Below the pieces are notes generated by a model, which worked only from the letters and a program-made list of their open reading frames with translations, had not been told where the DNA came from and did not search any database. A DNA stretch of 8,159 nt, taken from assembly GCA_022865845.1 (NCBI GenBank), contig JALHUC010000336.1:1-8159 (forward strand), in the 5' to 3' direction. Each line of letters starts with the position of its first letter. Within the stretch, counting starts at the first letter, position 1. Made by a program: the position numbers and the translations under genes. Origin of the DNA: a bacterium (GTDB taxonomy: Bacteria; BMS3Abin14). Positions 1-5,580 of this stretch are shown piece by piece.

Positions 1-97
1 GTACCTATAATGATGAGAAAAAGCGTCTGCACCTGTCAATCTCCTTCATTATGATGTTTAGCACCCGAAACGATGATAAACGGTTCTGGGGCTGTCC
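1..97. other. Upstream intergenic sequence without recognised gene
   Basis: This is AT-rich sequence to the left of the first promoter-like motif. I see no coding region with family resemblance, no tRNA and no clear terminator hairpin. It is probably the tail of the intergenic region upstream of ffh; the neighbouring gene to the left lies outside the window. Confidence 0.5.
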
Positions 98-126
98 TTG
101 ACAAACACGCTACCATTCCATAATTT
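98..126 (+). promoter_or_regulatory. Probable sigma-70 promoter for ffh
   Basis: A perfect TTGACA hexamer at 98-103 is followed after 17 bp by TAATTT (121-126); an overlapping CATAAT lies at 119-124. A second TTGACA at 134-139 lacks a convincing -10 partner. If used, the promoter gives a leader of about 300 nt before ffh, containing the repeats at 197-256. Seen directly: the hexamers and spacing. Activity is inferred. Confidence 0.5.
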
Positions 127-196
127 CTGATTTTTGACAACCGTGGAAAGTGAACTTTAGCTCTTTTCCAGGGCGAAAAAAACACGGGGAGATTTT

Positions 197-256
197 CGAC
201 TTGGCGACTGAGCGACTTGGCGAAAGAGCAAGAGCAAAACCTGGTGATCGGTGATC
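197..256 (+). repeat. Octamer module (copy 1) followed by a heptad doublet
   Basis: Positions 197-228 are four 8-bp units: cgacttgg, cgactgag, cgacttgg, cgaaagag. The same unit order recurs at 6112-6143 and, on the minus strand, at 5581-5612. After a short AG-rich stretch comes a perfect 7-bp doublet, ggtgatc twice, at 243-256. The module lies inside the presumed ffh leader. The rest of the leader, 257-428, contains no recognisable gene; an open frame of 61 codons there has no family resemblance and runs out of frame into the start of ffh. Confidence 0.8.
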
Positions 257-428
257 AGCTTGCCACGTCGAATTGTCGCGTCGAAGTTTGAAAATCGAAG
301 ACGGATGGTAATTTGGCTTTTTCCTGTAAAGACGTTAAAAGCTATGAAGAAGGACGAAGGGAGTTGCCTTATTCCTCCTTCTGATATCCGACAAACCATT
401 TTCAGGAACATGACAAGGCGGATTCGAC

Positions 429-1760
429 ATGTTTAACAACCTTGCAGACAAACTAGACAGCGTTTTCAAAAAGTTAAAGGGCCGAGGACGCCTCACGGCA
501 GAGGATATCGACGCCACACTGAGAGAGGTCAGGCTGGCCCTTCTGGAAGCGGACGTCAACTTCAAGGTAGTCAAGGATTTCCTGGCGCGGATCAGGGAAC
601 GGGCAGTGGGAGACGAGGTATCAGGCAGCCTCACTCCTGCCCAGCAGGTTATCAAGATCGTTCACGGGGAGCTGGCCGGAATTTTGGGCGGGTCCCGGGC
701 AGAGCTCGCCAAAGCCGACGTTCCCCCTACCAGGATTCTCATGGTGGGCCTTCAGGGGTCCGGTAAAACCACCACCTGCGCCAAGCTGGCCCTTCACCTC
801 AAGGAACAGGGACTCCGGCCCTACCTGATCCCCGCGGACCTGAGCCGTCCCGCAGCGGTGGACCAGTTGGTTTCAGTGGCCGGTAAGGTTGGGGTCCCGG
901 TCTTTCCCTCCGATATATCTCTAACCCCTGTTGAGGTCTACCGTCAGGCGGCAGTTGCTGCGGGCCGTGCGGGGTGCGACACTCTCATTGTCGATACGGC
1001 AGGGCGTTTACACGTGGATGACGACCTCATGGCCGAAGCGTTAGCCCTCTCGGGAGCGGTACATCCCCACGAAACCCTGCTGGTAGCCGACTCCATGACG
1101 GGCCAGGACGCAGTCCAGGTGGCCGAATCCTTCCACAGCAAACTCAAGCTCACAGGGATCATCCTCACCAAGCTGGACGGCGACGCCAGGGGAGGCGCGG
1201 CCCTGTCCATGCGCCACATCACAGGCGTCCCTATCAAGTTCGCTGGTATCGGTGAGGGGATGGGAGGTCTCGAAGCCTTTTACCCGGATCGGATCGCATC
1301 CAGGATCCTCGGTATGGGCGACGTCATGACCCTCATCGACAAGGCCGAGAAGGCCTTCGACGAGAAGGAAGCGGCCAAACTTGTCAAAAAGACCCGCAAG
1401 GGGGATTTCGATCTGGCGGACTTCCGGGATCAATTGAAGAAGGTCAAGGAGATGGGGTCCATGCAGGAGATCCTCTCCATGCTGCCCCTGCCCGGAAAGA
1501 TGAAAAACGCCATGCCGGCCGAGATGGATGATCGGGAACTGGTGAAGGTCACCGCCATCATCGACTCCATGACCCCCAGGGAGCGCCAGCAACCGAAGAT
1601 CATCAACGGCAGCCGGCGCAAGCGCATCTCCGCTGGCTCCGGCACCACCGTCACCGATGTGAACCGGCTGTTAAAGCAGTTCGACCAGGCGAAGAAGATG
1701 ATGAAGAGGTTCGGAAAGGGAGGAAGGGGCCCGATGGGCGGCATGAAAATGCCATTCTGA
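429..1760 (+). CDS. ffh: Signal recognition particle GTPase Ffh (SRP54 homologue)
   Basis: Ffh is the protein half of the bacterial signal recognition particle. It binds 4.5S RNA and nascent signal or transmembrane segments in the cytoplasm and docks with FtsY for co-translational membrane insertion. The 443-residue product has the N helical bundle (about 1-90), the G domain (about 100-295) and the methionine-rich M domain (about 300-435). Visible motifs are the P-loop GLQGSGKTT (107-115), DTAGR (189-193), TKLDGDARGG (247-256) and the RNA-binding stretch with SRRKRISAGSG (395-405) and DVNRLLKQF (410-418). A usual Ffh motif DxYRPAA reads DLSRPAA (137-143), a mild variant. ATG 429 fits the family N-terminus; the ribosome site aaggcgg upstream is weak. 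It heads the ffh-rpsP-rimM-trmD-rplS cluster. The length is normal and the gene looks intact. Confidence 0.98.
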   Translation: MFNNLADKLDSVFKKLKGRGRLTAEDIDATLREVRLALLEADVNFKVVKDFLARIRERAVGDEVSGSLTPAQQVIKIVHGELAGILGGSRAELAKADVPPTRILMVGLQGSGKTTTCAKLALHLKEQGLRPYLIPADLSRPAAVDQLVSVAGKVGVPVFPSDISLTPVEVYRQAAVAAGRAGCDTLIVDTAGRLHVDDDLMAEALALSGAVHPHETLLVADSMTGQDAVQVAESFHSKLKLTGIILTKLDGDARGGAALSMRHITGVPIKFAGIGEGMGGLEAFYPDRIASRILGMGDVMTLIDKAEKAFDEKEAAKLVKKTRKGDFDLADFRDQLKKVKEMGSMQEILSMLPLPGKMKNAMPAEMDDRELVKVTAIIDSMTPRERQQPKIINGSRRKRISAGSGTTVTDVNRLLKQFDQAKKMMKRFGKGGRGPMGGMKMPF

Positions 1761-1772
1761 CGCCCATCGGTC

Positions 1773-1867
1773 CAGTGTCTGGGGTCTAGTGTCTGGTGTC
1801 TAGTTAAGACCGGAACGCAGGACGTAGGGCGAAGGGCGAAGGATAAACCAGAATCCAGTAGCCAGAA
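1773..1867 (+). repeat. Three consecutive heptad arrays downstream of ffh
   Basis: The block 1773-1800 is four 7-bp units (cagtgtc, tggggtc, tagtgtc, tggtgtc). The block 1817-1844 is four units (gcaggac, gtagggc, gaagggc, gaaggat). The block 1847-1867 is three units (accagaa, tccagta, gccagaa). Each block has its own sequence but the period is 7 bp throughout. They begin 12 bp after the ffh stop codon. No terminator hairpin with a T-tract was found here. Confidence 0.75.
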
Positions 1868-1907
1868 GAAAATTTGGGTTCAAGCAAAAGCGGTAAGGGC
1901 TGCCTCG

Positions 1908-2034
1908 CGCAGAGCCGCAGAGCTCGCAGGGAAAGACAAAAAGCTGTTAAGATTTAACCCTGATCTGGTTAGATCTTCTCTGCGTTCCCTGCGTCTCTAG
2001 TGAGTCACGCCTCAGTGTGACGAACGGGCGTGAG
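1908..2034 (+). repeat. 130-bp inverted-arm repeat element, copy A
   Basis: The left arm starts with cgcagagc twice and ends in cgcagggaa (1925-1933). The right arm contains ttccctgcg (1985-1993), its exact complement, within tctctgcg/ttccctgcg units of about 9 bp. The core carries a 9-bp hairpin, gatttaacc (1951-1959) with ggttagatc (1967-1975), one G-T pair. The 3' end forms another stem, tcacgcc (2005-2011) with ggcgtga (2027-2033). Both arms recur almost unchanged at 3169-3298, so this is a dispersed element. No coding potential. Confidence 0.8.
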
Positions 2035-2051
2035 AAAAATCCTTTTAGATT

Positions 2052-2109
2052 TTGGATCTTGGATCACTGGTCCTTTCCCATCGCGAGTCACGAGTCACGA
2101 ATCACGGCT
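2052..2109 (+). repeat. ttggatc doublet and cacgagt-type heptad array
   Basis: The unit ttggatc is repeated at 2052-2058 and 2059-2065. Four 7-bp units follow at 2082-2109 (cgcgagt, cacgagt, cacgaat, cacggct). The same order, element A/B then ttggatc doublet then heptads, is seen upstream of trmD. Between this array and the next at 2172 lies about 60 bp with a TTGACG (2120-2125) but no good -10 hexamer. Confidence 0.7.
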
Positions 2110-2171
2110 CTTAAACCATTTGACGAACCTGCCATTTAAGGTTACAAGGTAAGGCTTTCTATACGATTAAC

Positions 2172-2199
2172 TCTGCACTTTACACCCTGCACTCTACAC
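2172..2199 (+). repeat. Heptad array just before the rpsP ribosome site
   Basis: Four 7-bp units: tctgcac, tttacac, cctgcac, tctacac. The array ends 11 bp before the GGAGG of rpsP. It lies in the 462-bp ffh-rpsP gap, which otherwise holds only other repeats. Confidence 0.75.
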
Positions 2200-2210
2200 T
2201 GCAGGCTTTT

Positions 2211-2225
2211 GGAGGATTTACCTTG
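2211..2225 (+). promoter_or_regulatory. Ribosome-binding site deciding the TTG start of rpsP
   Basis: GGAGG at 2211-2215 sits 7 nt before TTG at 2223-2225. The S16 N-terminus (M)AVRIRLRR begins exactly at this TTG and there is no ATG or GTG alternative that preserves it, so the non-ATG start is well supported. Confidence 0.85.
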
Positions 2226-2507
2226 GCAGTACGTATCAGGCTTAGAAGGATGGGAAAGAAGAAGATGCCCCATTACAGGGTCGTCGTAGCGGACATCAAG
2301 TCACCTCGAGACGGCAGGTTCATCGAGAGTATCGGGACCTACGATCCCCACAAGGAACCGGTCGAGATAAACATCGAGGAGGAGAAGGCACTGTACTGGC
2401 TTTCCAAGGGTGCAACCCCCTCCGACACGGTCCGCAGTCTCCTTTCGAAGATCGGCGTCATGAAGAAGTTCGACGAGGGCGACGCTTCCACCAGCGTTTC
2501 CGAGTAG
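2223..2507 (+). CDS. rpsP: 30S ribosomal protein S16
   Basis: S16 binds 16S rRNA in the body of the small subunit and is an early assembly protein. The 94-residue product has the family's N-terminal [13 protein letters not shown], the conserved [16 protein letters not shown] (17-32) and [11 protein letters not shown] (33-43), and an acidic, serine-rich tail (84-94). Length is ordinary for a bacterial S16. Translation starts at TTG behind a strong GGAGG. In many bacteria a small KH-domain RNA-binding gene (khpA) follows; here only 40 bp separate rpsP from rimM, so it is absent at this locus. The gene is intact. Confidence 0.98.
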   Translation: MAVRIRLRRMGKKKMPHYRVVVADIKSPRDGRFIESIGTYDPHKEPVEINIEEEKALYWLSKGATPSDTVRSLLSKIGVMKKFDEGDASTSVSE

Positions 2508-2519
2508 ACTGACTTCTCC

Positions 2520-2539
2520 GGCCGCCCTGATGGGCGGCC
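2520..2539 (+). promoter_or_regulatory. GC-rich hairpin at the rpsP/rimM junction
   Basis: The sequence ggccgccc (2520-2527), loop tgat, gggcggcc (2532-2539) is a perfect 8-bp stem with a 4-nt loop. It starts 12 bp after the rpsP stop and ends 8 bp before the rimM ATG. No T-run follows, so a rho-independent terminator is unlikely. The only purine-rich sequence that could serve rimM as a ribosome site (gggcgg, 2532-2537) is in its 3' arm, suggesting it lowers rimM translation. The role is inferred. Confidence 0.6.
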
Positions 2540-2547
2540 CTATCCCC

Positions 2548-3054
2548 ATGAAAGATCTCTTTATCCTGGCTGAAGTCCTCCGCCCCCACGGGCTCCGAGG
2601 GGATGTTGTCCTGCGCCCGCTCACCGACCACCTCGAAACACTCACCAGTGCCAACAAGGTCTACCTGGGACTTTCGGCCAGTGATCCGGTCAAGGTACAA
2701 AACATCCGCTTGCACAAAGGGAACCCCCTCCTTAAGCTTGAAGGTATCGATGACATGAACGCAGCCCTCGCCCTTAAGGGACAGTCGATATGCCTACCCA
2801 GGGAGGACCTCATACCCCTGGACGAGGGGGAGTACTTTCTCCACGATCTCGTGGGCCTGGTCCTGCTCGATCATCTTGGCAATGAAATCGGACCGGTTGA
2901 GGAGATCATGGAAACAGGAGGTCCCCCGATCCTGACGGGGCCACTACCGGATGGCGGCGAATTCATGATCCCCTTCGCCCCGGGTACCATTGATGAGGTT
3001 GACCTGGAAAATGGCACGATCCGCATTGTGAATCTTCCAGGACTTCTCGTATAA
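2548..3054 (+). CDS. rimM: Ribosome maturation factor RimM
   Basis: RimM is a cytoplasmic assembly factor that helps fold the 3' (head) domain of 16S rRNA in 30S particles, through contact with S19. The 168-residue product has the N-terminal RimM domain (about 4-88) with the signature LRPHGLRGDV (11-20) and GNPLLKLEGIDDMNAA (58-73), then a PRC-barrel domain (about 95-165) with EGEYFLHDLVGL (93-104), EFMIPF (138-143) and a C-terminal LPGLLV. The PRC segment reads TGGPPIL (123-129) where many homologues have a TGANDVL-like stretch. I chose ATG 2548 over the in-frame ATG 2530 because 2530 lies in the hairpin loop and would add residues MGGPIP not typical of the family. The ribosome site is poor. 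The neighbour on both sides is the usual S16/TrmD pair. Confidence 0.95.
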   Translation: MKDLFILAEVLRPHGLRGDVVLRPLTDHLETLTSANKVYLGLSASDPVKVQNIRLHKGNPLLKLEGIDDMNAALALKGQSICLPREDLIPLDEGEYFLHDLVGLVLLDHLGNEIGPVEEIMETGGPPILTGPLPDGGEFMIPFAPGTIDEVDLENGTIRIVNLPGLLV

Positions 3055-3083
3055 CAAAGTCTTTTGAAACGCAGAATTCGCGG

Positions 3084-3116
3084 CTTGTCCGCCATAGCTC
3101 GTAGAGCGACGGTGGA
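3084..3116 (+). repeat. Nested palindrome, family P, copy 1
   Basis: After cttg comes a two-level hairpin: tccgcc (3088-3093) pairs with ggtgga (3111-3116, one G-T pair), and inside it gctc (3097-3100) pairs with gagc (3104-3107) around a 3-nt loop. The sequence gccatagctc (3091-3100) recurs exactly at 8148-8157, and a reverse-orientation relative is at 8109-8132. It lies in the 309-bp rimM-trmD gap. Confidence 0.7.
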
Positions 3117-3168
3117 AGGTACGCTTGGGAAAACAACGGTTACTATTAAAGCGTTTAAACCTGTCTCT

Positions 3169-3298
3169 CGCAGAGCCGCAGAGTTCGCAGGGAAGGACAA
3201 AATACTTTTTAGATTTAATCCAAAGATTTGATTTGATTTTCTCTGCGTTCCCTGCGCCTCTAGTGAGTCAAGCCAACGGCATGACGAACGAGCGTGAA
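3169..3298 (+). repeat. 130-bp inverted-arm repeat element, copy B
   Basis: The arms match copy A closely: cgcagagc/cgcagagt and cgcagggaa (3186-3194) on the left, tctctgcg and ttccctgcg (3248-3256) on the right, then ctctagtgagtca and a terminal gacgaacgagcgtga (3283-3297). The core (3195-3238) differs in sequence from copy A but has almost the same length, 44 against 43 bp. No gene is seen in this gap; an open frame across 3125-3367 is made of repeat sequence. Confidence 0.8.
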
Positions 3299-3311
3299 GC
3301 TGCCTGTTTTC

Positions 3312-3355
3312 TTGGGTCTTGGATCGTATTCACCGTTCACGGTTCACGGTTCACG
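3312..3355 (+). repeat. Heptad arrays leading into the trmD ribosome site
   Basis: The doublet ttgggtc, ttggatc (3312-3325) is followed by four 7-bp units at 3328-3355 (attcacc, then gttcacg three times). The last g of the array is the first base of GGAG (3355-3358), the Shine-Dalgarno of trmD, 5 nt before its ATG. The array therefore abuts and partly forms the translation signal. Confidence 0.8.
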
Positions 3356-3363
3356 GAGTATAA

Positions 3364-4110
3364 ATGAACTTCCACGTTCTCACCATATTCCCGGGAATTA
3401 TTACCAGTGCCGCCTCAGGCAGCATCCTGGGCAAAGCTCTGGAAAAAGGAGTCATCGGCCTAAACGCGATAGACATCCGGGATTACGCCACCAACAAGCA
3501 CAATACGGTGGACGATTATCCCTACGGTGGCGGCCCGGGGATGGTCATGAAGCTGGAACCCATCTATGGAGCGATCCAGTCCCTCTCACTGCCGGAAGGT
3601 TCCCCCCTGCTCCTCCTTACCCCACAGGGTGAACGGTTCGACCACGCCATGGCCAGAGACCTGGCCTCCCACAGCGCTCTGGCCCTTCTCTGCGGCCGGT
3701 ATGAAGGTATCGACGACAGGGTCCGCGACCTGATCCCTGTCCGGGAAGTCAGCCTCGGCGACTTTATCCTCACGGGCGGGGAGTTCGCGGCCCTGGCCAT
3801 TATTGACGCAGTAGCCCGGTTCGTCCCCGGAGTGCTGGGGGACGAGGAGTCCGCAACAGAGGAAAGCTTTGCTACCGGACTACTTGAGTATCCACAGTAC
3901 ACCCGCCCGCCCGAGTTCATGGGCCAGCGAGTGCCTGACATCCTGCTTTCAGGCGATCACGGCCGTGTTGCCCGTTGGCGCCGCGAACAATCCCTGCTGC
4001 GCACCCTTCAGAAGCGGCCCGACCTCCTGGAAACGGCCGATCTTACGGAAGAGGACCGGAATTTCCTGGAAAAAGCAAAATCCGGGCAAATTCCCGACGA
4101 CGAAGCCTAA
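3364..4110 (+). CDS. trmD: tRNA (guanine-N1)-methyltransferase TrmD
   Basis: TrmD transfers a methyl group from S-adenosylmethionine to N1 of G37, next to the anticodon of tRNAs reading CNN codons, preventing +1 frameshifts. It is a homodimeric SPOUT (trefoil-knot) enzyme. The 248-residue product has YGGGPGM (54-60), CGRYEGIDDRV (110-120), SLGDFILTGGE (130-140), the catalytic-site arginine in ARFVPGVL (R152, equivalent to E. coli R154), LEYPQYTRPPEF (174-185) and VPDILLSGDH (190-199), then the helical C-terminal tRNA-binding domain. The family's catalytic aspartate (E. coli D169, in the context SATEDSF) is glutamate here (E167, SATEESF). ATG 3364 with GGAG upstream is clear. Length matches the family. 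Confidence 0.98.
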   Translation: MNFHVLTIFPGIITSAASGSILGKALEKGVIGLNAIDIRDYATNKHNTVDDYPYGGGPGMVMKLEPIYGAIQSLSLPEGSPLLLLTPQGERFDHAMARDLASHSALALLCGRYEGIDDRVRDLIPVREVSLGDFILTGGEFAALAIIDAVARFVPGVLGDEESATEESFATGLLEYPQYTRPPEFMGQRVPDILLSGDHGRVARWRREQSLLRTLQKRPDLLETADLTEEDRNFLEKAKSGQIPDDEA

Positions 4111-4128
4111 ATACAGCCTCTTTTTTCC

Positions 4129-4156
4129 TTGCCATCTTCATAATTTCACCTATAAT
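4129..4156 (+). promoter_or_regulatory. Probable sigma-70 promoter for rplS
   Basis: TTGCCA (4129-4134, five of six consensus bases) is separated by 16 bp from a perfect TATAAT (4151-4156), in an AT-rich stretch just after the trmD stop. Transcription would start near 4163 and run through repeat copy C to rplS, giving L19 output independent of the upstream promoter. Activity is inferred. Confidence 0.6.
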
Positions 4157-4186
4157 TCATTTTTCCATACAATTCTCAACACTTTT

Positions 4187-4300
4187 TAACGCAAAGTTCG
4201 CGAAGGGACGCAGAGAAGGACAGGTAAATCCTGGTTTTGGTTTAACCCCCTTACTTGATTTCCTTGGCGTCTTGAGTGACCAAAGGGAACGAGCGTGAGA
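4187..4300 (+). repeat. Diverged inverted-arm element, copy C
   Basis: It begins with about 9-bp-phased units acgcaaagt, tcgcgaagg, gacgcagag and ends with ttggcgtcttgagtga and gaacgagcgtgag (4287-4299), the last nearly identical to the ends of copies A and B. The arms are much less conserved than those of A and B. It lies between the rplS promoter and the rplS ribosome site, so it would be in the leader. Confidence 0.6.
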
Positions 4301-4331
4301 AAAGAATTTAAGTAAAACTAAGGAGTGTTCA

Positions 4332-4685
4332 ATGGGTATTAATATTGTAGAGATGTACGAAAAGGAACACATGAAGCGGGATGTCCCCGATACGCCTATC
4401 GGATCCACTGTGAAAGTCCATTACAGGATCATTGAGGGCGAGAAGGAGAGGATCCAGATCTTCGAGGGGGTCGTCATCGCTCGCAATAGGGCAGCGCTAA
4501 GGTCCACCATAACAGTCCGGAAGGTCACAGCCGGTATGGGCGTGGAAAGGGTCTTCCCCATACACTCCCCCAAGATGGACAAGGTTGAGGTCACCCGACT
4601 CGGGAAGGTCCGCCGCAGCAAGCTGTATTACCTCAGAGCACTGAGAGGTAAGAAAGCCAGGATTAAAGAGAAGGATCAGTATTAG
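4332..4685 (+). CDS. rplS: 50S ribosomal protein L19
   Basis: L19 is a large-subunit protein at the interface with the 30S subunit, near bridge B8. The 117-residue product shows the family signature: [10 protein letters not shown] near the N-terminus (11-20), [23 protein letters not shown] (27-49), [20 protein letters not shown] (61-80) and the C-terminal [21 protein letters not shown] (91-111). Its loop at 50-60 reads [11 protein letters not shown], less glycine-rich than in many homologues. The start is firm: AGGAG at 4321-4325 lies 6 nt before ATG. It follows trmD by 221 bp rather than the short spacing common in this operon, and a promoter-like TTGCCA/TATAAT sits in that gap. Intact. Confidence 0.98.
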   Translation: MGINIVEMYEKEHMKRDVPDTPIGSTVKVHYRIIEGEKERIQIFEGVVIARNRAALRSTITVRKVTAGMGVERVFPIHSPKMDKVEVTRLGKVRRSKLYYLRALRGKKARIKEKDQY

Positions 4686-4687
4686 GG

Positions 4688-4778
4688 GCAGAAGGAGGAA
4701 TAGGGAAGGATGGAGGAGGAATGACACCTTTTCCGCTGTATAAATTCTTCCTTCCCTCTTCCATATTCGCTATTCTGC
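4688..4778 (+). promoter_or_regulatory. Interrupted inverted repeat between rplS and rnhB
   Basis: Segments pair as gcagaa (4688-4693) with ttctgc (4773-4778), gaata (4698-4702) with tattc (4764-4768), gggaagga (4703-4710) with tccttccc (4749-4756) and gaat (4719-4722) with attc (4744-4747). The left arm is a purine tract with ggaggagga next to ATG 4721; the right arm is the pyrimidine-rich sequence just before the rnhB ATG. It could structure the mRNA before rnhB. No T-run, so not an ordinary terminator. Function is unknown. Confidence 0.5.
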
Positions 4779-4782
4779 ACTC

Positions 4783-5394
4783 ATGCTCTTCCAATATTCC
4801 ACAATTGACGACCAACTCCGGAAATCCGGTTACTCTCTCATCGCTGGAGTAGACGAAGCAGGACGCGGGCCCCTTGCGGGGCCCGTTTTCGCTGCTGCAG
4901 TCATCCTGCCCCCGGAAAACAGCCTTCCCGACACCATGGACAGTAAAAAGATCTCCCCCGCCCGCCGGGAGAAGCTTTACGAAGAGATCCTGTCGGTGGC
5001 CGTGGCCTGGCACGTATCAAGTATCGAAAACCAGGTCATAGACAGGATAAACATCCTCCAGGCCACCCTCAAAGCGATGGTGGAGGCGGTTAAGAACCTT
5101 TCCAACACCCCGGAGATGATCCTTGTAGACGGCTCTCATACCCCTTTCGTTGACTCCCACTCCAGGGCTCTTACAAAAGGCGACGGCCTCTCCCAATCCA
5201 TCGGCGCCGCCTCCATCCTCGCCAAGGTCCAGCGTGATCGGCTAATGACACGGTACCACGAAGAGTACCCCCAGTACGGATTTGCCAGGCACAAGGGCTA
5301 CGGCACCCGGGAACACATGGATGCCATCGCAAAGCACGGCCCGTGCCCTATCCATAGACGGTCATTTGCGGGAGTGAAGGAGCACTGTAAATGA
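4783..5394 (+). CDS. rnhB: Ribonuclease HII
   Basis: RNase HII cuts RNA in RNA-DNA hybrids, especially at single ribonucleotides misincorporated into DNA, starting ribonucleotide excision repair. The 203-residue product has the first catalytic motif AGVDEAGRGPLAGPV (21-35, acidic residues D24 and E25), MDSKKIS (52-58), DRINILQATLKAM (87-99), LVDG (D116), KGDGLSQSIGAASILAKV (132-149, D134) and HKGYGTREH (170-178). All four expected metal-binding acids are present. ATG 4783 is the only plausible start: the frame is closed by TAA at 4741 and contains no other ATG, GTG or TTG upstream. No Shine-Dalgarno precedes it (the region is pyrimidine-rich), so initiation may depend on upstream translation or the preceding inverted repeat. 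It follows rplS as in many proteobacteria. Confidence 0.97.
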   Translation: MLFQYSTIDDQLRKSGYSLIAGVDEAGRGPLAGPVFAAAVILPPENSLPDTMDSKKISPARREKLYEEILSVAVAWHVSSIENQVIDRINILQATLKAMVEAVKNLSNTPEMILVDGSHTPFVDSHSRALTKGDGLSQSIGAASILAKVQRDRLMTRYHEEYPQYGFARHKGYGTREHMDAIAKHGPCPIHRRSFAGVKEHCK

Positions 5395-5403
5395 AAGTCC
5401 ATT

Positions 5404-5511
5404 CGACGGAGCGAAGGGGAGACTGAGCGAGCTAATGATAGAACGACTGGCCGACTTAGCGACTGAGCGAAGGATCGCCCGACTGAGCAAACGAACGACG
5501 GAACGACGGAG
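5404..5511 (+). repeat. Extended degenerate octamer array after rnhB
   Basis: It starts 9 bp after the rnhB stop. Consecutive 8-bp units, most beginning cga, run in register: cgacggag (5404), cgaagggg, agactgag, cgagctaa, tgatagaa, cgactggc, cgacttag, cgactgag, cgaaggat (to 5475). A 4-bp insert cgcc (5476-5479) follows, then cgactgag, caaacgaa, cgacggaa and cgacggag (5480-5511). The units are variants of the 32-bp module found at 197, 5581 and 6112. Confidence 0.8.
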
Positions 5512-5536
5512 CAAATAAACGTTTCACAACTATAAT

Positions 5537-5571
5537 AAAAACCCCGCCTGTTTTATTTCTCTGTGGTTTTT
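5537..5571. terminator. Weak A/T-flanked hairpin, possible terminator
   Basis: aaaaacc (5537-5543) can pair with ggttttt (5565-5571) around a 21-nt loop. The stem is short and AT-rich, so termination on either strand is doubtful. It lies between two octamer repeats in the rnhB-yraN gap. Confidence 0.25.
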
Positions 5572-5580
5572 CGCTTCCTG

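Noticed and set aside
197..228. CRISPR array or attachment site
   Set aside because: The 8-bp units are contiguous, without spacers of constant length, and there is no cas gene, integrase or tRNA nearby.
251..436. 61-codon open frame before ffh
   Set aside because: It includes repeat sequence, resembles no family I know, lacks a ribosome site and overlaps the start of ffh in another frame.
1041..1592. Long minus-strand frames inside ffh, trmD and the regulator
   Set aside because: They are antisense to well-supported genes, have no family features, and are expected in GC-rich coding sequence.
2120..2148. TTGACG as a promoter for rpsP
   Set aside because: The -35 is fair, but no -10 hexamer at 16-18 bp resembles TATAAT.
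2520..2539. Rho-independent terminator after rpsP
   Set aside because: The stem is strong, but it is followed by ctatcccc with no T-tract, and rimM begins 8 bp later.
3125..3632. Open frames across the rimM-trmD gap and the start of trmD
   Set aside because: They are built from element B and heptad repeats, then shadow trmD in another frame.
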